Origin: Thermodesulfobacteriota bacterium
Lineage (GTDB): Bacteria > Desulfobacterota > Thermodesulfobacteria > Thermodesulfobacteriales > Thermodesulfobacteriaceae
Length of the DNA: 34,391 nt
Assembly: GCA_030578315.1 (NCBI GenBank)
Contig: JAUQQL010000018.1
Span: 1 to 34,391 of the forward strand
Reading direction: 5' to 3'
Under the pieces are notes generated by a model, which searched no databases, was not told the DNA's origin, and saw only the letters and a list, made by a program, of their open reading frames with translations. Position numbers and translations under genes: made by a program. This document shows, piece by piece, positions 20,115 to 28,631 of the stretch (position 1 is the first letter of the stretch; each line of letters starts with the position of its first letter).

Positions 20115-20576
20115 TTAAAAATTTTTTAGCTTTGCATAACTTTTAAACATTTTTATAAAAACTTTTTTAAGTTCTGGGTCTTTAATTTCTTCACAGAGTC
20201 TTAAAAAAGACTTTAATTTCTGAGAATTAGAGGAACGAAATCTTATTTTTAGTTTGTTTTGTGAAGAATCTTTAAAAAAAGGATTTATTTTAAAACGAAC
20301 TTCTTTAATCCAATCTTTAAGTTCTTCAGGCAGAATTTTTTTTATTTTTTCAGAAATAGTCAAAGTTTTTCCAGAAAGAGTTTGAAATACATAAGAATTG
20401 GAAACTTCAATCCAAAGAATTTTATCCTTAATTAAAACAGGATTAGCTTGAGAACAAAATTCCTTTCCTACTATTTCTTTCCAATTTTTTTGAATAAATT
20501 CTAAAAAAAGAAGATTTTTTCTGAGATTGGAAGATAAATGTAGATTATTTAAAAAAATTTCTCGTAGTGATTTCAT
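20115..20576 (-). CDS. DciA-like DUF721 protein (putative replicative helicase loader)
   Basis: A 153-residue basic protein with the DUF721/DciA pattern: an N-terminal helix pair, then a conserved Trp and Val-Gly (W32, VG 36-37), the AxP (44-46), and a KH-like region with LWIEV and a following FQTL at about 54-67. DciA proteins help load DnaB helicase in bacteria that lack DnaC or DnaI. The C-terminal third is Lys-rich and not conserved to my eye. Its ATG overlaps the stop of the phosphomannomutase gene (ATGA, 20573-20576). The assignment rests on a weak, short family signature. Confidence 0.65.
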   Translation of the reverse strand: MKSLREIFLNNLHLSSNLRKNLLFLEFIQKNWKEIVGKEFCSQANPVLIKDKILWIEVSNSYVFQTLSGKTLTISEKIKKILPEELKDWIKEVRFKINPFFKDSSQNKLKIRFRSSNSQKLKSFLRLCEEIKDPELKKVFIKMFKSYAKLKNF

Positions 20577-21943
20577 TTTTTAAAATTTTTTAATACCTTT
20601 TCCAGAGTTGTATACACCTTGTCTTGAAGCTCTTTTAAGAAATTTTCATTTTCTGCTTCGAAGCGAAATACTAAAACTGGCTGGGTATTAGAAGCTCTAA
20701 CTAAAGCCCATCCTTCCTTGAATTCAATTCGAGCTCCATCTACATCAACTACTTGAAGACCTTCTTCTTTAAAAATTTTTACTAACTTTTCAACTACCTT
20801 AAACTTAATCTCATCTGGGCACTCTTTTCTTATTTCCGGAGTGGAATACATTTTGGGTAGGTCTTCTAAGTAAGAAGATAAAGGTTTTTCGCTCTCTGAA
20901 AGGATTTCAGCAAGTCTTAAAGAAGCATAAACTCCGTCGTCAAAACCAAACCACCTATCTCCAAAAAAAAGATGTCCGCTCATTTCACCAGCTAAAAGAG
21001 CTTTTTCTTCTCTCATTTTACTTTTTATAAGAGAGTGTCCAGTTTTCCACATAATAGGAATCCCACCCAGCTTAGCAATACTTTCATACAAAATTCTGGA
21101 ACACTTAACTTCTCCTATAATTTTAGCTCGGGGATGTTCCTTTAAAAGCTTTTGAGCAAAAATTATTAAAAGCTGGTCCCCCCAGATAATATTTCCTTTT
21201 TCATCAATTACGCCTAGTCTGTCCCCGTCTCCATCATAACCAAAACCAACTTCGTAGCCTTTACTTAAAACAACTTCTTTTAAAAATCTTAAATTTTCAG
21301 GGACTACTGGGTCAGGAAAGTGATAAGGAAAAGTTCCATCTATTTCACAAAATAAACATTCAACTTCGCATCCAAGTTTTTTAAAGATCTCTGGAGCAGT
21401 TAAGGCACAAACTCCATTTCCTGGATCTAAAGCTACTCTTAGACTTCTTTTTAGGCTGATATTTTTGGTTACATATTCAATATATTTACTTAAAACTTCT
21501 TCATGCTCTAAAGAACCTTTACCTTTTTCGTAGTCTTTATTTTCTATGATTTTTCTTATTTCTTGAATTTGTTCTCCAAAGAGTGTTTCTTTTCCTAGGC
21601 AAATTTTTAAACCGTTAAACTCCGGAGGATTGTGGGAACCTGTAACCTGAATGCCTCCATCTATGTCTTCTAAAATAAAAAGAGAAAAATACATAACTGG
21701 AGTAGGGCACATACCTATTTCCACAACATTTACCCCTGTCTCTAGAATTCCTTCTATTAAACTTTGTTGCAAAGATAAACTTGAAAGTCTGCCATCCCTT
21801 CCACAGACCACTTTTTTCCCCTTTTTTCTTCTAACTAAAGTTCCATAAGCTCTACCAATTTCTCCTACTACTTCTTCGGTGAGATCTATTCCTACTTTTC
21901 CTCTTATATCGTATTCTCTAAAAATATAAGGGCTCACTTTCAT
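20573..21943 (-). CDS. phosphomannomutase/phosphoglucomutase
   Basis: A 456-residue alpha-D-phosphohexomutase interconverting mannose-6-P/mannose-1-P and glucose-6-P/glucose-1-P. Phosphoserine loop TGSHNP (101-106, Ser103), metal loop DGDGDR (237-242), sugar loop GEMSGH (319-324) and phosphate-binding RASNTQP (416-422) are all intact; GEMSGH fits the AlgC-like PMM/PGM group. The start FREYDIRGKVG is typical. GGGTGAG-like bases lie before the ATG. It would feed mannose-1-P to the ManC encoded at 27199. It lies 47 bases downstream of cbpB on the same strand. Confidence 0.93.
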   Translation of the reverse strand: MKVSPYIFREYDIRGKVGIDLTEEVVGEIGRAYGTLVRRKKGKKVVCGRDGRLSSLSLQQSLIEGILETGVNVVEIGMCPTPVMYFSLFILEDIDGGIQVTGSHNPPEFNGLKICLGKETLFGEQIQEIRKIIENKDYEKGKGSLEHEEVLSKYIEYVTKNISLKRSLRVALDPGNGVCALTAPEIFKKLGCEVECLFCEIDGTFPYHFPDPVVPENLRFLKEVVLSKGYEVGFGYDGDGDRLGVIDEKGNIIWGDQLLIIFAQKLLKEHPRAKIIGEVKCSRILYESIAKLGGIPIMWKTGHSLIKSKMREEKALLAGEMSGHLFFGDRWFGFDDGVYASLRLAEILSESEKPLSSYLEDLPKMYSTPEIRKECPDEIKFKVVEKLVKIFKEEGLQVVDVDGARIEFKEGWALVRASNTQPVLVFRFEAENENFLKELQDKVYTTLEKVLKNFKK

Positions 21944-21990
21944 ATTACTCTCACCCTTTTAAAATTAATATTTTTTTTAAAATATTTTTT

Positions 21991-23358
21991 TTAAACTGCA
22001 AGTTTAAAAGTTTCGTAAGTTTCAGTATCCCAGTCTTTCCATAAGTAAACTTTTTCTTTACCCTCTGCTATCAATTTAAAACAATATCTTATTATTTCTT
22101 CGTAAAAAAGGCAGTAAGGACTGGGAGAATTTAAACTTCCTTTAAAGGCATAAACCTCAGCAGGACAGGGTGCTCCGCAAAAATTTTTAATAGCACACTT
22201 AAAACAAGGAAAAATGTCTTCCACTTTACGCTCGGTGACTTTTTTAAATGTAGAACTATTTAAAATTTCAGAAAGTTTTTCTTTAAAAAGATTACCTCCT
22301 TTAAACTCCTCAAATCCCACAAATTCACTACAAGGAAAAACATCTCCTCTAGCGGAAACTGCAAAGAAACATCTCCCACCTCCACATGGTGAAATGTCGC
22401 ACATAAGTTTTCTTGTAGTAGGACCAAGAATACCTGAAAGTAAATTAGCAAAATTAGTTACTACTATTTTTTCACCTGTTTTTTCAAAAATTTGATAAAC
22501 TCTTTCTAAAGCTTTAGTAAAGTAGTAAATAAGCTCTTCGTCTTCTGGTTTTAACTCTTGTCCACCTTTTTGAGTTAAGCGAACAGGATTTAACATAATA
22601 AGATAAATTCCTTCGTTTTTACAAAAATCTATCATTTCTGGTAAGTATTTTACATTAACTTTAGTCACAGTAGCTATTACATTAAAAGCAGGATAATCTC
22701 TTAGTTCCTCAATAACTTTTTTTACTTTATCAAAAGCTCCTTTACCAGTCCAAGTTCTTCTCGTTATGTCTGCAACTTCTTTTAAAGGAGCATCCAAAGA
22801 AATTCCTATTCCTACATTTTTTTCTTTTAAAAATTTAAGATCCTCTTTTTCAAGGAGAGTAGCATTAGTTTGAATGCCAAAAATAAAATCTTCTGAAAAT
22901 TTTTCTATAGCATAAAAAATTTCTTCCTTAACAAGCATAGGTTCACTTCCGTGAAATATAATCTGAGGTTTAAAATCTTTTATTCCCAGGTCTTCGCAAA
23001 AGTAAAACTTTAATCTCTGTAGAGCTTCTAAAACTTCTTCTTTGCTCATGGTTTTACCATTTTTTCTAATTTTTTCAGGAATGTAACAATAAAGACAGTT
23101 AAAATTACACTTTTCAGTGGGATTGAAATAAACAGCAGAAGGTTTTAGACCAAATCTTAAGTAATTCATTTCTTTTTGGAAATCGTTTTTTTTGTTTTCA
23201 AATTCTTCTATCAAAGTTCCTTTTAAAGCTTCGGAAATGGAATTTTTTTCAACTAAAGCCCAAAAGGCTGTATCTGGTTCTACTGCCACAACATAATCTT
23301 TTACTCCTATTTCTAAGAACAAAAAATTAGGTCCATATCCTGTATTAGCATATTTCAT
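21991..23358 (-). CDS. cbpB: CbpB-like radical SAM/SPASM peptide maturase
   Basis: A 455-residue radical SAM enzyme. The [4Fe-4S]-SAM motif is Cys84-x3-Cys88-x2-Cys91 (CNFNCLYC), with HGSEP (136-140) serving as the GGE motif. The C-terminal half has a SPASM-type set of cysteines (320, 325, 330, 343, 385, 388, 394, 398, 416) for auxiliary clusters. The pattern LKPSAVYFNPTEKCN, the MCDISPCGGGRCFFAV segment and FCGAPCPAE match what I recall of the CbpB family, which is thought to modify a small peptide, CbpA. No such peptide is found next to it. The ATG has a GGAGG site 8 bases upstream and a good promoter in front. Confidence 0.8.
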   Translation of the reverse strand: MKYANTGYGPNFLFLEIGVKDYVVAVEPDTAFWALVEKNSISEALKGTLIEEFENKKNDFQKEMNYLRFGLKPSAVYFNPTEKCNFNCLYCYIPEKIRKNGKTMSKEEVLEALQRLKFYFCEDLGIKDFKPQIIFHGSEPMLVKEEIFYAIEKFSEDFIFGIQTNATLLEKEDLKFLKEKNVGIGISLDAPLKEVADITRRTWTGKGAFDKVKKVIEELRDYPAFNVIATVTKVNVKYLPEMIDFCKNEGIYLIMLNPVRLTQKGGQELKPEDEELIYYFTKALERVYQIFEKTGEKIVVTNFANLLSGILGPTTRKLMCDISPCGGGRCFFAVSARGDVFPCSEFVGFEEFKGGNLFKEKLSEILNSSTFKKVTERKVEDIFPCFKCAIKNFCGAPCPAEVYAFKGSLNSPSPYCLFYEEIIRYCFKLIAEGKEKVYLWKDWDTETYETFKLAV

Positions 23359-23366
23359 TTTGTTTT

Positions 23367-23372
23367 TCCTCC
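23367..23372 (-). promoter_or_regulatory. ribosome binding site of cbpB
   Basis: GGAGGA on the minus strand, eight bases before the ATG at 23358. It supports that start and suggests the maturase is well translated. Confidence 0.75.
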
Positions 23373-23426
23373 TATAAAAAATAAAATTAAAAAATAAAAT
23401 TATTATCGTAAAAAAATCTCAAAACA

Positions 23427-23454
23427 AAAATAAAGCAGGTTGTAATTTTGTCAA
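23427..23454 (-). promoter_or_regulatory. sigma70-type promoter for cbpB
   Basis: Reading the minus strand, a perfect -35 TTGACA (23454-23449) is followed after 16 bases by TATTTT (23432-23427). Transcription would begin near 23420, leaving a leader of about 60 bases before cbpB. It overlaps a promoter-like sequence of the opposite strand. Confidence 0.5.
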
Positions 23455-23468
23455 CTTAAAAGTAAAAT
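23440..23468 (+). promoter_or_regulatory. sigma70-type promoter for the antiporter operon
   Basis: TTGTAA (23440-23445), a 17-base spacer and TAAAAT (23463-23468) would start transcription near 23475, about 25 bases before the antiporter ATG at 23501. The -35 region overlaps that of the divergent cbpB promoter. Confidence 0.45.
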
Positions 23469-23500
23469 GTTTAAATATCTCTAAAAATAGGTTTTTCAAA

Positions 23501-24655
23501 ATGGAGAAATTTTGGTTAGAGGTTAGTCTTTGGTTTTTATTAATTTTAATTTCAAGTTTTATTTCCTTAAGATTAGGAATTACTGCTGCTTTAATAGAGA
23601 TGATAGTAGGTATTTTAGCAGGAAATCTTATAGAGTTGGAAGTTACTTCCTGGGTTAAATTTTTGGCAAGCTTTGGAGCTGTAGTTTTAACCTTTTTAGC
23701 TGGAGCTGAATTGGAAAGTGATATAGTAAAAAGTTTCTGGAAAGAAGCTTTAATTTTAGGATTAGTTAGTTTCTTTGCACCTTTTTTGGGAGTATGGTTT
23801 TTAACTCAACTTTTATTAGGTTGGGAAGTTAGGGAAGCTCAAATTGCTGGTCTTGCTCTTTCAACCACTTCTGTAGCTGTAGTCTATGCCGTAATGGTAG
23901 AAACAGGCCTAAACGAGAAACCATTCGGCAAGTTAATTCTGGCATCTACTTTTATAACTGACTTAGGAACAGTCATCTTTTTAGGACTTCTCTTTACAGA
24001 ATTAGGTCTTATCTTCTGGGTTTTTGTAGTAGTAACTTTGATAGTTCTCTTTATTCTTCCACCATTTACTAAAAGATATTTAGTCTATGTTAAAAATCAC
24101 CCGAGTGAACCCGAGATTAAGTTTATATTTCTGATTTTAGCTGCTTTAGGATATTTAGCAGCCAAAGCCGAAAGTGAAGCTGTACTTCCTGCTTATTTAA
24201 CAGGAGCAGTTTTAGCTAATCTATTTATTCACAATAGAGAATTAGTTAAGCGTATGAGAGCAACCACTATTGCTATTTTAACTCCCTTCTTTTTCATTAA
24301 AGCAGGAAGCTTAGTAGATTTAAAGGTAGTTTCAAATAGTTTGGGATTACTTACTCTTTTTTTCTTAGCCAAATGCTTATTCAAATTTATAGGACTTTTT
24401 CCTGCGGGTATGCTTTTTAATTTTTCCTTCAGAGCTAACATGTACAACAACCTCCTTATGTGTACTGGTCTCACCTTTGGAACTATTTCTGCTCTTTATG
24501 GATTTAATTCTGGAATTATTACCAAGGAACAGTATTCCATTTTGGTAGTAGCTGTAATTTCTACAGCTATTATTCCAACCCTTATAGCTCAAAAATTTTT
24601 TTCTCCTAAGGAAAAAGACCTTCCCGTTTTCAAAAAATCAAGTAAGGAGAATTAA
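23501..24655 (+). CDS. CPA2-type cation:proton antiporter
   Basis: A 384-residue integral membrane protein with about 12 predicted hydrophobic segments covering nearly its whole length. The conserved Na+/H+ exchanger features include GAVVLTFLAGAELE (59-72) and ALSTTSVAVVYAVMVE (approx. 124-139), then an acidic FITDLGTV segment (approx. 151-158) that fits the ion-binding helix. It ends in a short cytoplasmic tail without the TrkA-N (RCK) domain of KefB/KefC. It exchanges Na+ or K+ for protons; the ion cannot be decided. The universal stress protein gene follows after one base, so it may be the regulatory partner. Confidence 0.88.
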   Translation: MEKFWLEVSLWFLLILISSFISLRLGITAALIEMIVGILAGNLIELEVTSWVKFLASFGAVVLTFLAGAELESDIVKSFWKEALILGLVSFFAPFLGVWFLTQLLLGWEVREAQIAGLALSTTSVAVVYAVMVETGLNEKPFGKLILASTFITDLGTVIFLGLLFTELGLIFWVFVVVTLIVLFILPPFTKRYLVYVKNHPSEPEIKFIFLILAALGYLAAKAESEAVLPAYLTGAVLANLFIHNRELVKRMRATTIAILTPFFFIKAGSLVDLKVVSNSLGLLTLFFLAKCLFKFIGLFPAGMLFNFSFRANMYNNLLMCTGLTFGTISALYGFNSGIITKEQYSILVVAVISTAIIPTLIAQKFFSPKEKDLPVFKKSSKEN

Positions 24656-24656
24656 A

Positions 24657-25076
24657 ATGTTTAAAAAGATTCTTTTAGGTTACGATGGTTCAGAACATGC
24701 TAAAAAAGCTTTAATAAAAGCAGTCGAATTAGGAAAGACCTTTCAAGCTGAACTTTTCATTCTTTCGGTAGGAACGATTCCTAGTTATGCAGAAACTATC
24801 TCAGAGGTAGAAGAGGCTAAGGAACAGGCTTTAAAATATTACGAAAAGCTTCAAAAGGAGGCTTTTACTCTTATTAATACAGAAAATTTTAAAATAGACT
24901 TTTTAGTTAAATTTGGTAAACCCTCTGAAGTAATTGTAAATACTGCTGAGGAATTAGAAGTAGACTTGATAGTAGTAGGTGCTGGTGAACATTCTTATTT
25001 GGTTAGAAGAATTTTAGGAACTACAGCAGATAGAGTAGTAGATAGTGCTTCTTGTTCGGTCTTGGTGATAAGATAA
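24657..25076 (+). CDS. universal stress protein UspA family
   Basis: A 139-residue single-domain Usp with the start FKKILLGYDGSEHAKKAL and a terminal SCSVLVIR strand. The ATP loop, normally G-x2-G-x9-G-S/T, reads GAGEHSYLVRRILGTT: the second Gly is Glu, so nucleotide binding is uncertain. The ATG has GGAG upstream and is one base after the antiporter stop. Usp domains often sit with or within CPA2 antiporters, so a role in controlling the transporter is a reasonable inference. Confidence 0.9.
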   Translation: MFKKILLGYDGSEHAKKALIKAVELGKTFQAELFILSVGTIPSYAETISEVEEAKEQALKYYEKLQKEAFTLINTENFKIDFLVKFGKPSEVIVNTAEELEVDLIVVGAGEHSYLVRRILGTTADRVVDSASCSVLVIR

Positions 25077-25080
25077 TTCA

Positions 25081-25968
25081 ATGATATATCTTTTTTTGGC
25101 TATATTGGCAGGTTTTTTTATAGCCCTAAGTGATGCTTTAAATAAAAAATATTTTTCCTCTGAAGGATTTCCCTCTATGTTAGTAGCAAGACTTTTGGGA
25201 ACTTTTCCCTTTCTCTTTCCAATTTTTATTTATCTTACTTTTTTTGAAGATACCCTCTTTTATTTTTCTTTAGAATTAGCCTTTACTACTTCAATTCTTT
25301 TAATTTTAGAAATTATAGCTAATTTTCTTTACATGAAAGGTATTCAAATTTCTCCTCTTTCCCTAAGTTTACCCTTTTTATCTTTTACTCCGGTCTTTAT
25401 TATTCTTACAGGTTATCTAATTTTAGAAGAAAGAATATCTTCTTTAGGTGTTATAGGAATTTTTTTAATTGTCTTTGGAAGTTACACTATAAATTTACCT
25501 ACTCTTAAAGAAGGGTTCACTGCCCCTATTAAGGCTATCATTAAGGAAAGAGGAAGTTTTTTACTTCTTCAAGTAGCTTTAATTTATTCTCTAACCTCTG
25601 TCTTAGGGAAAAAAGGACTCTTACTTACAGACCCTCTTTGGTTTGCTTCTTTTATGTTTTCTGTTTTGGGAATAATAATAACTATAATAGTCAAACTTTT
25701 GTATTCTATAAATATCTCTAAGCTAATAAAAAATCATTTTAAGCCCTTCTTAGCAGTAGGACTAACTCATGCTCTTATGTGTATTTTTCAAATGATAGCT
25801 TTAAGTGGTATTGAAACAGCTTATGCGATAGCCTTAAAAAGAAGTAGCATTCTGTTTGCAGTTATGTTAGGTTACCTTTTCTTTAAGGAGAAATATTTTT
25901 TGATAAGAATTTCTGCTTCTGCAATTATGTTTTTAGGAATTCTCTTTATAACATTAACCAAAAGGTAA
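25081..25968 (+). CDS. EamA/DMT-superfamily transporter
   Basis: A 295-residue membrane protein with ten hydrophobic segments arranged as two EamA repeats (about 3-135 and 155-292). The ends of both repeats show the family pattern, e.g. YLILEERISSLGVIGIFLIV and GYLFFKEKYFLIRISASAI. Such proteins export or import metabolites, but the substrate cannot be predicted. It starts four bases after the Usp gene and stops two bases before the methyltransferase gene, so it belongs to the same operon. Confidence 0.85.
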   Translation: MIYLFLAILAGFFIALSDALNKKYFSSEGFPSMLVARLLGTFPFLFPIFIYLTFFEDTLFYFSLELAFTTSILLILEIIANFLYMKGIQISPLSLSLPFLSFTPVFIILTGYLILEERISSLGVIGIFLIVFGSYTINLPTLKEGFTAPIKAIIKERGSFLLLQVALIYSLTSVLGKKGLLLTDPLWFASFMFSVLGIIITIIVKLLYSINISKLIKNHFKPFLAVGLTHALMCIFQMIALSGIETAYAIALKRSSILFAVMLGYLFFKEKYFLIRISASAIMFLGILFITLTKR

Positions 25969-25970
25969 AA

Positions 25971-27128
25971 ATGGAAAAAGTAGTTCTTAATTATAAAGGT
26001 TTATCTAAATACTTATGTTCAGCTATTTGGTTTACTTTACAAGAAATTAAAAATCCTGAAAAAATTTTCGTTGAACCAGGAAGTTTAGTTAAGGTATATT
26101 CTGAAGATGGGAATTTTTTGGGAAAAGGTTATTTAAATTTACAAAGTTATTATGCTTTAAAGCTTTTAACAAGAGAAGATGTTCCCATTAATAAAGAGTT
26201 TTTCAAGTTTAGATTTACCAAAGCTTTAGAACTCAGAAAAAGACTTTATCCAAATGAAAAAGTTTTTAGGCTTGTTTTTTCTGAAGGAGATTGGTTACCT
26301 GGACTTATAGTGGATGTGTTTGAGAATAAAGTAGTAGTTCAGATTCAAACTCTTGGTATGGAAAAACTAAAAGAACAAATAGTTTCAGCTTTAAAAGAAC
26401 TTTTCGAACCAGAGGGGATAATTTTAAAAAACGATTTTTCTAAAAGAAAAGAAGAAAAACTAGAGGAATATGTAGAAGTAGCTTACGGAAAAGTAGAAGA
26501 TCCTGTGTTTGTAGAAATGGATGGAATAAAGTTTTTAATTTCCATCTTAAGGGGACAAAAGACTGGTTTTTTTTTAGATCAGAGAGAAAATAGAAGATGG
26601 GTATATAAAGTAGCAAAAAATGCTACTATTTTAGATGTTTTTTCTTATACAGGAGCTTTTTCTTTTTATGCTTTAAAAGGAGGAGCTAAAAGGGCTTTTC
26701 TTATAGAAAGTTCTGAAGAGGCTCTTAAACTAGCAGAAGAAATAGCTAAGCTAAACAAGTTTCAAGATAAGATGATTTTTTTGCACGGAGATGCTTTTAA
26801 TCTTCTAAAAAATCCTCCAAAGGCTAATTTGATAATTGTTGATCCGCCGGCTTTTATTAAGTCTCGTAAATATTTTGAAAGTGGGATAAAAAAATACAAA
26901 ACTCTTTATTTTTCTAGTTTAAAGGCTCTTAAAGAGGGGATATTACTTCTTTTTTCCTGTTCTTACTTTTTGAAAAAAGAAATTTTTTTAAGTTTAATAA
27001 AAGAAGTTTTACAAAATTTTCAAAAAGAAGCGCAGATAATTTTTGAAGGAAAACAAGCGGCAGACCATCCAATTAATCCTTTTGTGGAAGAAACTTTTTA
27101 CCTGAAAGGAATAGGAATTGCTTGTTAA
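25971..27128 (+). CDS. RlmI-like 23S rRNA (cytosine-C5) methyltransferase
   Basis: A 385-residue class I SAM methyltransferase of the RlmI/YccW group. An N-terminal PUA-like domain (about 1-75) is followed by an EEHEH-like linker and the Rossmann domain. Motifs are GQKTGFFLDQREN (195-207), the SAM loop DVFSYTGAF (222-230), DPPAF (291-295) and FSCS (328-331) with the probable catalytic Cys330. E. coli RlmI makes m5C1962 in 23S rRNA; the exact target here is inferred. It is the last gene of the antiporter operon by spacing. Confidence 0.85.
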   Translation: MEKVVLNYKGLSKYLCSAIWFTLQEIKNPEKIFVEPGSLVKVYSEDGNFLGKGYLNLQSYYALKLLTREDVPINKEFFKFRFTKALELRKRLYPNEKVFRLVFSEGDWLPGLIVDVFENKVVVQIQTLGMEKLKEQIVSALKELFEPEGIILKNDFSKRKEEKLEEYVEVAYGKVEDPVFVEMDGIKFLISILRGQKTGFFLDQRENRRWVYKVAKNATILDVFSYTGAFSFYALKGGAKRAFLIESSEEALKLAEEIAKLNKFQDKMIFLHGDAFNLLKNPPKANLIIVDPPAFIKSRKYFESGIKKYKTLYFSSLKALKEGILLLFSCSYFLKKEIFLSLIKEVLQNFQKEAQIIFEGKQAADHPINPFVEETFYLKGIGIAC

Positions 27129-27132
27129 AATG

Positions 27133-27162
27133 TTACTTTAAATAAAACAAAAATCGTATTAT
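27133..27162 (+). promoter_or_regulatory. probable promoter of manC
   Basis: TTACTT (27133-27138), an 18-base spacer and TATTAT (27157-27162) lie in the 70-base gap before manC. A start near 27169 leaves about 30 bases of leader containing a GAGGGA ribosome site before the ATG at 27199. Confidence 0.4.
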
Positions 27163-27198
27163 ATTTTTTAAAAGCTTATTTAGAGGGAAGTTTTTAAA

Positions 27199-28626
27199 AT
27201 GTGTAAGACTTATTTTCTTATTGTAGCAGGTGGTTCTGGAACGAGACTTTGGCCTCTTTCCAGAAAAAACTTTCCTAAACAGTTTATTAAACTTAAACTT
27301 GAAGACTTCGATAAAGAAAAAAGCTTTTTTCAAAGGACTTTGGAAAGATGCTTAAATTTTCCACATTCTCAAATCATTATTTTAACTAACGAAAGATATA
27401 AGTTTTATGTGTTAAATCAGGTAAAAGAAATTGAAGCAGAACAAAAAATTTCCTTTGAGATAGTGTTAGAACCTGTAGTTAAAAATACAGCTCCAGCTGT
27501 GGCTTTAGGGATAAGATATGCTCTTGAAAAGGGAGCCTCACTGGAAGATATTTTTGTGGTATTACCTTCAGACCATCTTATCTCTCCTGAAGAAAAATTT
27601 AGAGAATATTTAAAACAGGCTATTAGAATAGCTGAAGAAGGATTTATAGTAACTTTTGGAATAAAACCTACTTATCCTGAAACAGGTTATGGATATATAA
27701 AAGCAAAAGTAGGTGAAAACGAAAAAGTTTCTTATTTTAAAATAGAAAGTTTTGTTGAGAAACCAAGCTTAGAAAAAGCTAAAAAATATCTAGAGGAGAA
27801 AAACTATTTTTGGAATTCAGGAATGTTTGCTTTTAAAGGCAAAATTATTTTAGAAGAATTTAGAAAATTTTTACCTGAAGTATCTGAGTTTTTTGAACTT
27901 CCTTGGATTCAGGTTTTAGAGAAGTTTCCCAAAGTTCAAGAAATATCTATAGATTATGCAGTGATGGAAAAAACTAATAAAGCTGTGGTTTTGCCTCTTG
28001 ATATTTTTTGGTCAGACATAGGATCCTGGGAATCTCTTTTTAAAATTTTTCCTAAAGACGAAAAAGGGAATTTTTTTCTGGGAGATGTTTTGAGCATAGA
28101 TTCATCTAATTCGTTTGTTCTTTCAAACAAAAGGCTTATCTCTCTTATAGGTGTGGAAAACTTTATGATTGTGGAAACGGAGGATGCAATTCTTATTAGT
28201 AAAAAAGGTATGTCTCAAAGGGTTAAAGATCTGGTTAAAAAACTTCGAGAAAAAAAGAGGACAGAGGCTGAAGAACACTTAACTATATATAAACCATGGG
28301 GAAGTTATACTCTTCTTGAGAGAGGCGAAAGATACAAAATCAAGCGTATTACAGTAAATCCTGGAGAATCTTTATCTCTTCAACTTCATCATCACAGATC
28401 TGAACACTGGATAGTAGTAAAAGGTACTGCTAAGGTAAGAATTGGAGAAAAGGAAGTTTTTATTCACGAAAATGAATCTATTTATGTACCTAAAAGCACT
28501 TTGCATCGCTTGGAAAATCCTGGAAAAATTCCTTTAGAAATAATAGAAGTCCAAGTAGGGGAATATGTGGAAGAGGATGACATTATAAGAGTTGATGATC
28601 CTTACGGAAGATCAGTAAAAGAATAA
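27199..28626 (+). CDS. manC: bifunctional mannose-1-phosphate guanylyltransferase / mannose-6-phosphate isomerase
   Basis: A 475-residue type II enzyme making mannose-6-P from fructose-6-P and GDP-mannose from mannose-1-P. The nucleotidyltransferase domain (1-350) has GGSGTRLWPLSR (11-22), PKQF (26-29), PSDHLI, and a VEKPS loop near 190. The C-terminal cupin isomerase domain (365-475) begins YKPWGSYTLLERG and has the metal-binding QLHHHRSEHW near 395-404. The two parts are full length. The neighbouring phosphomutase gene (20573-21943) supplies the middle step. The WecA-like gene follows five bases later. Confidence 0.95.
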   Translation: MCKTYFLIVAGGSGTRLWPLSRKNFPKQFIKLKLEDFDKEKSFFQRTLERCLNFPHSQIIILTNERYKFYVLNQVKEIEAEQKISFEIVLEPVVKNTAPAVALGIRYALEKGASLEDIFVVLPSDHLISPEEKFREYLKQAIRIAEEGFIVTFGIKPTYPETGYGYIKAKVGENEKVSYFKIESFVEKPSLEKAKKYLEEKNYFWNSGMFAFKGKIILEEFRKFLPEVSEFFELPWIQVLEKFPKVQEISIDYAVMEKTNKAVVLPLDIFWSDIGSWESLFKIFPKDEKGNFFLGDVLSIDSSNSFVLSNKRLISLIGVENFMIVETEDAILISKKGMSQRVKDLVKKLREKKRTEAEEHLTIYKPWGSYTLLERGERYKIKRITVNPGESLSLQLHHHRSEHWIVVKGTAKVRIGEKEVFIHENESIYVPKSTLHRLENPGKIPLEIIEVQVGEYVEEDDIIRVDDPYGRSVKE

Positions 28627-28631
28627 AAAGT

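Noticed and set aside
21967-21986. AATATTTT/AAAATATT inverted repeat between cbpB and the phosphomutase gene
   Set aside because: Pure A/T stem whose T-tract points against the direction of transcription there; expected by chance in such DNA.
22260-22451. 63-codon minus-strand ORF considered as a candidate CbpA peptide
   Set aside because: It lies out of frame inside cbpB, has no ribosome site and no resemblance to a precursor peptide; it is a shadow ORF.
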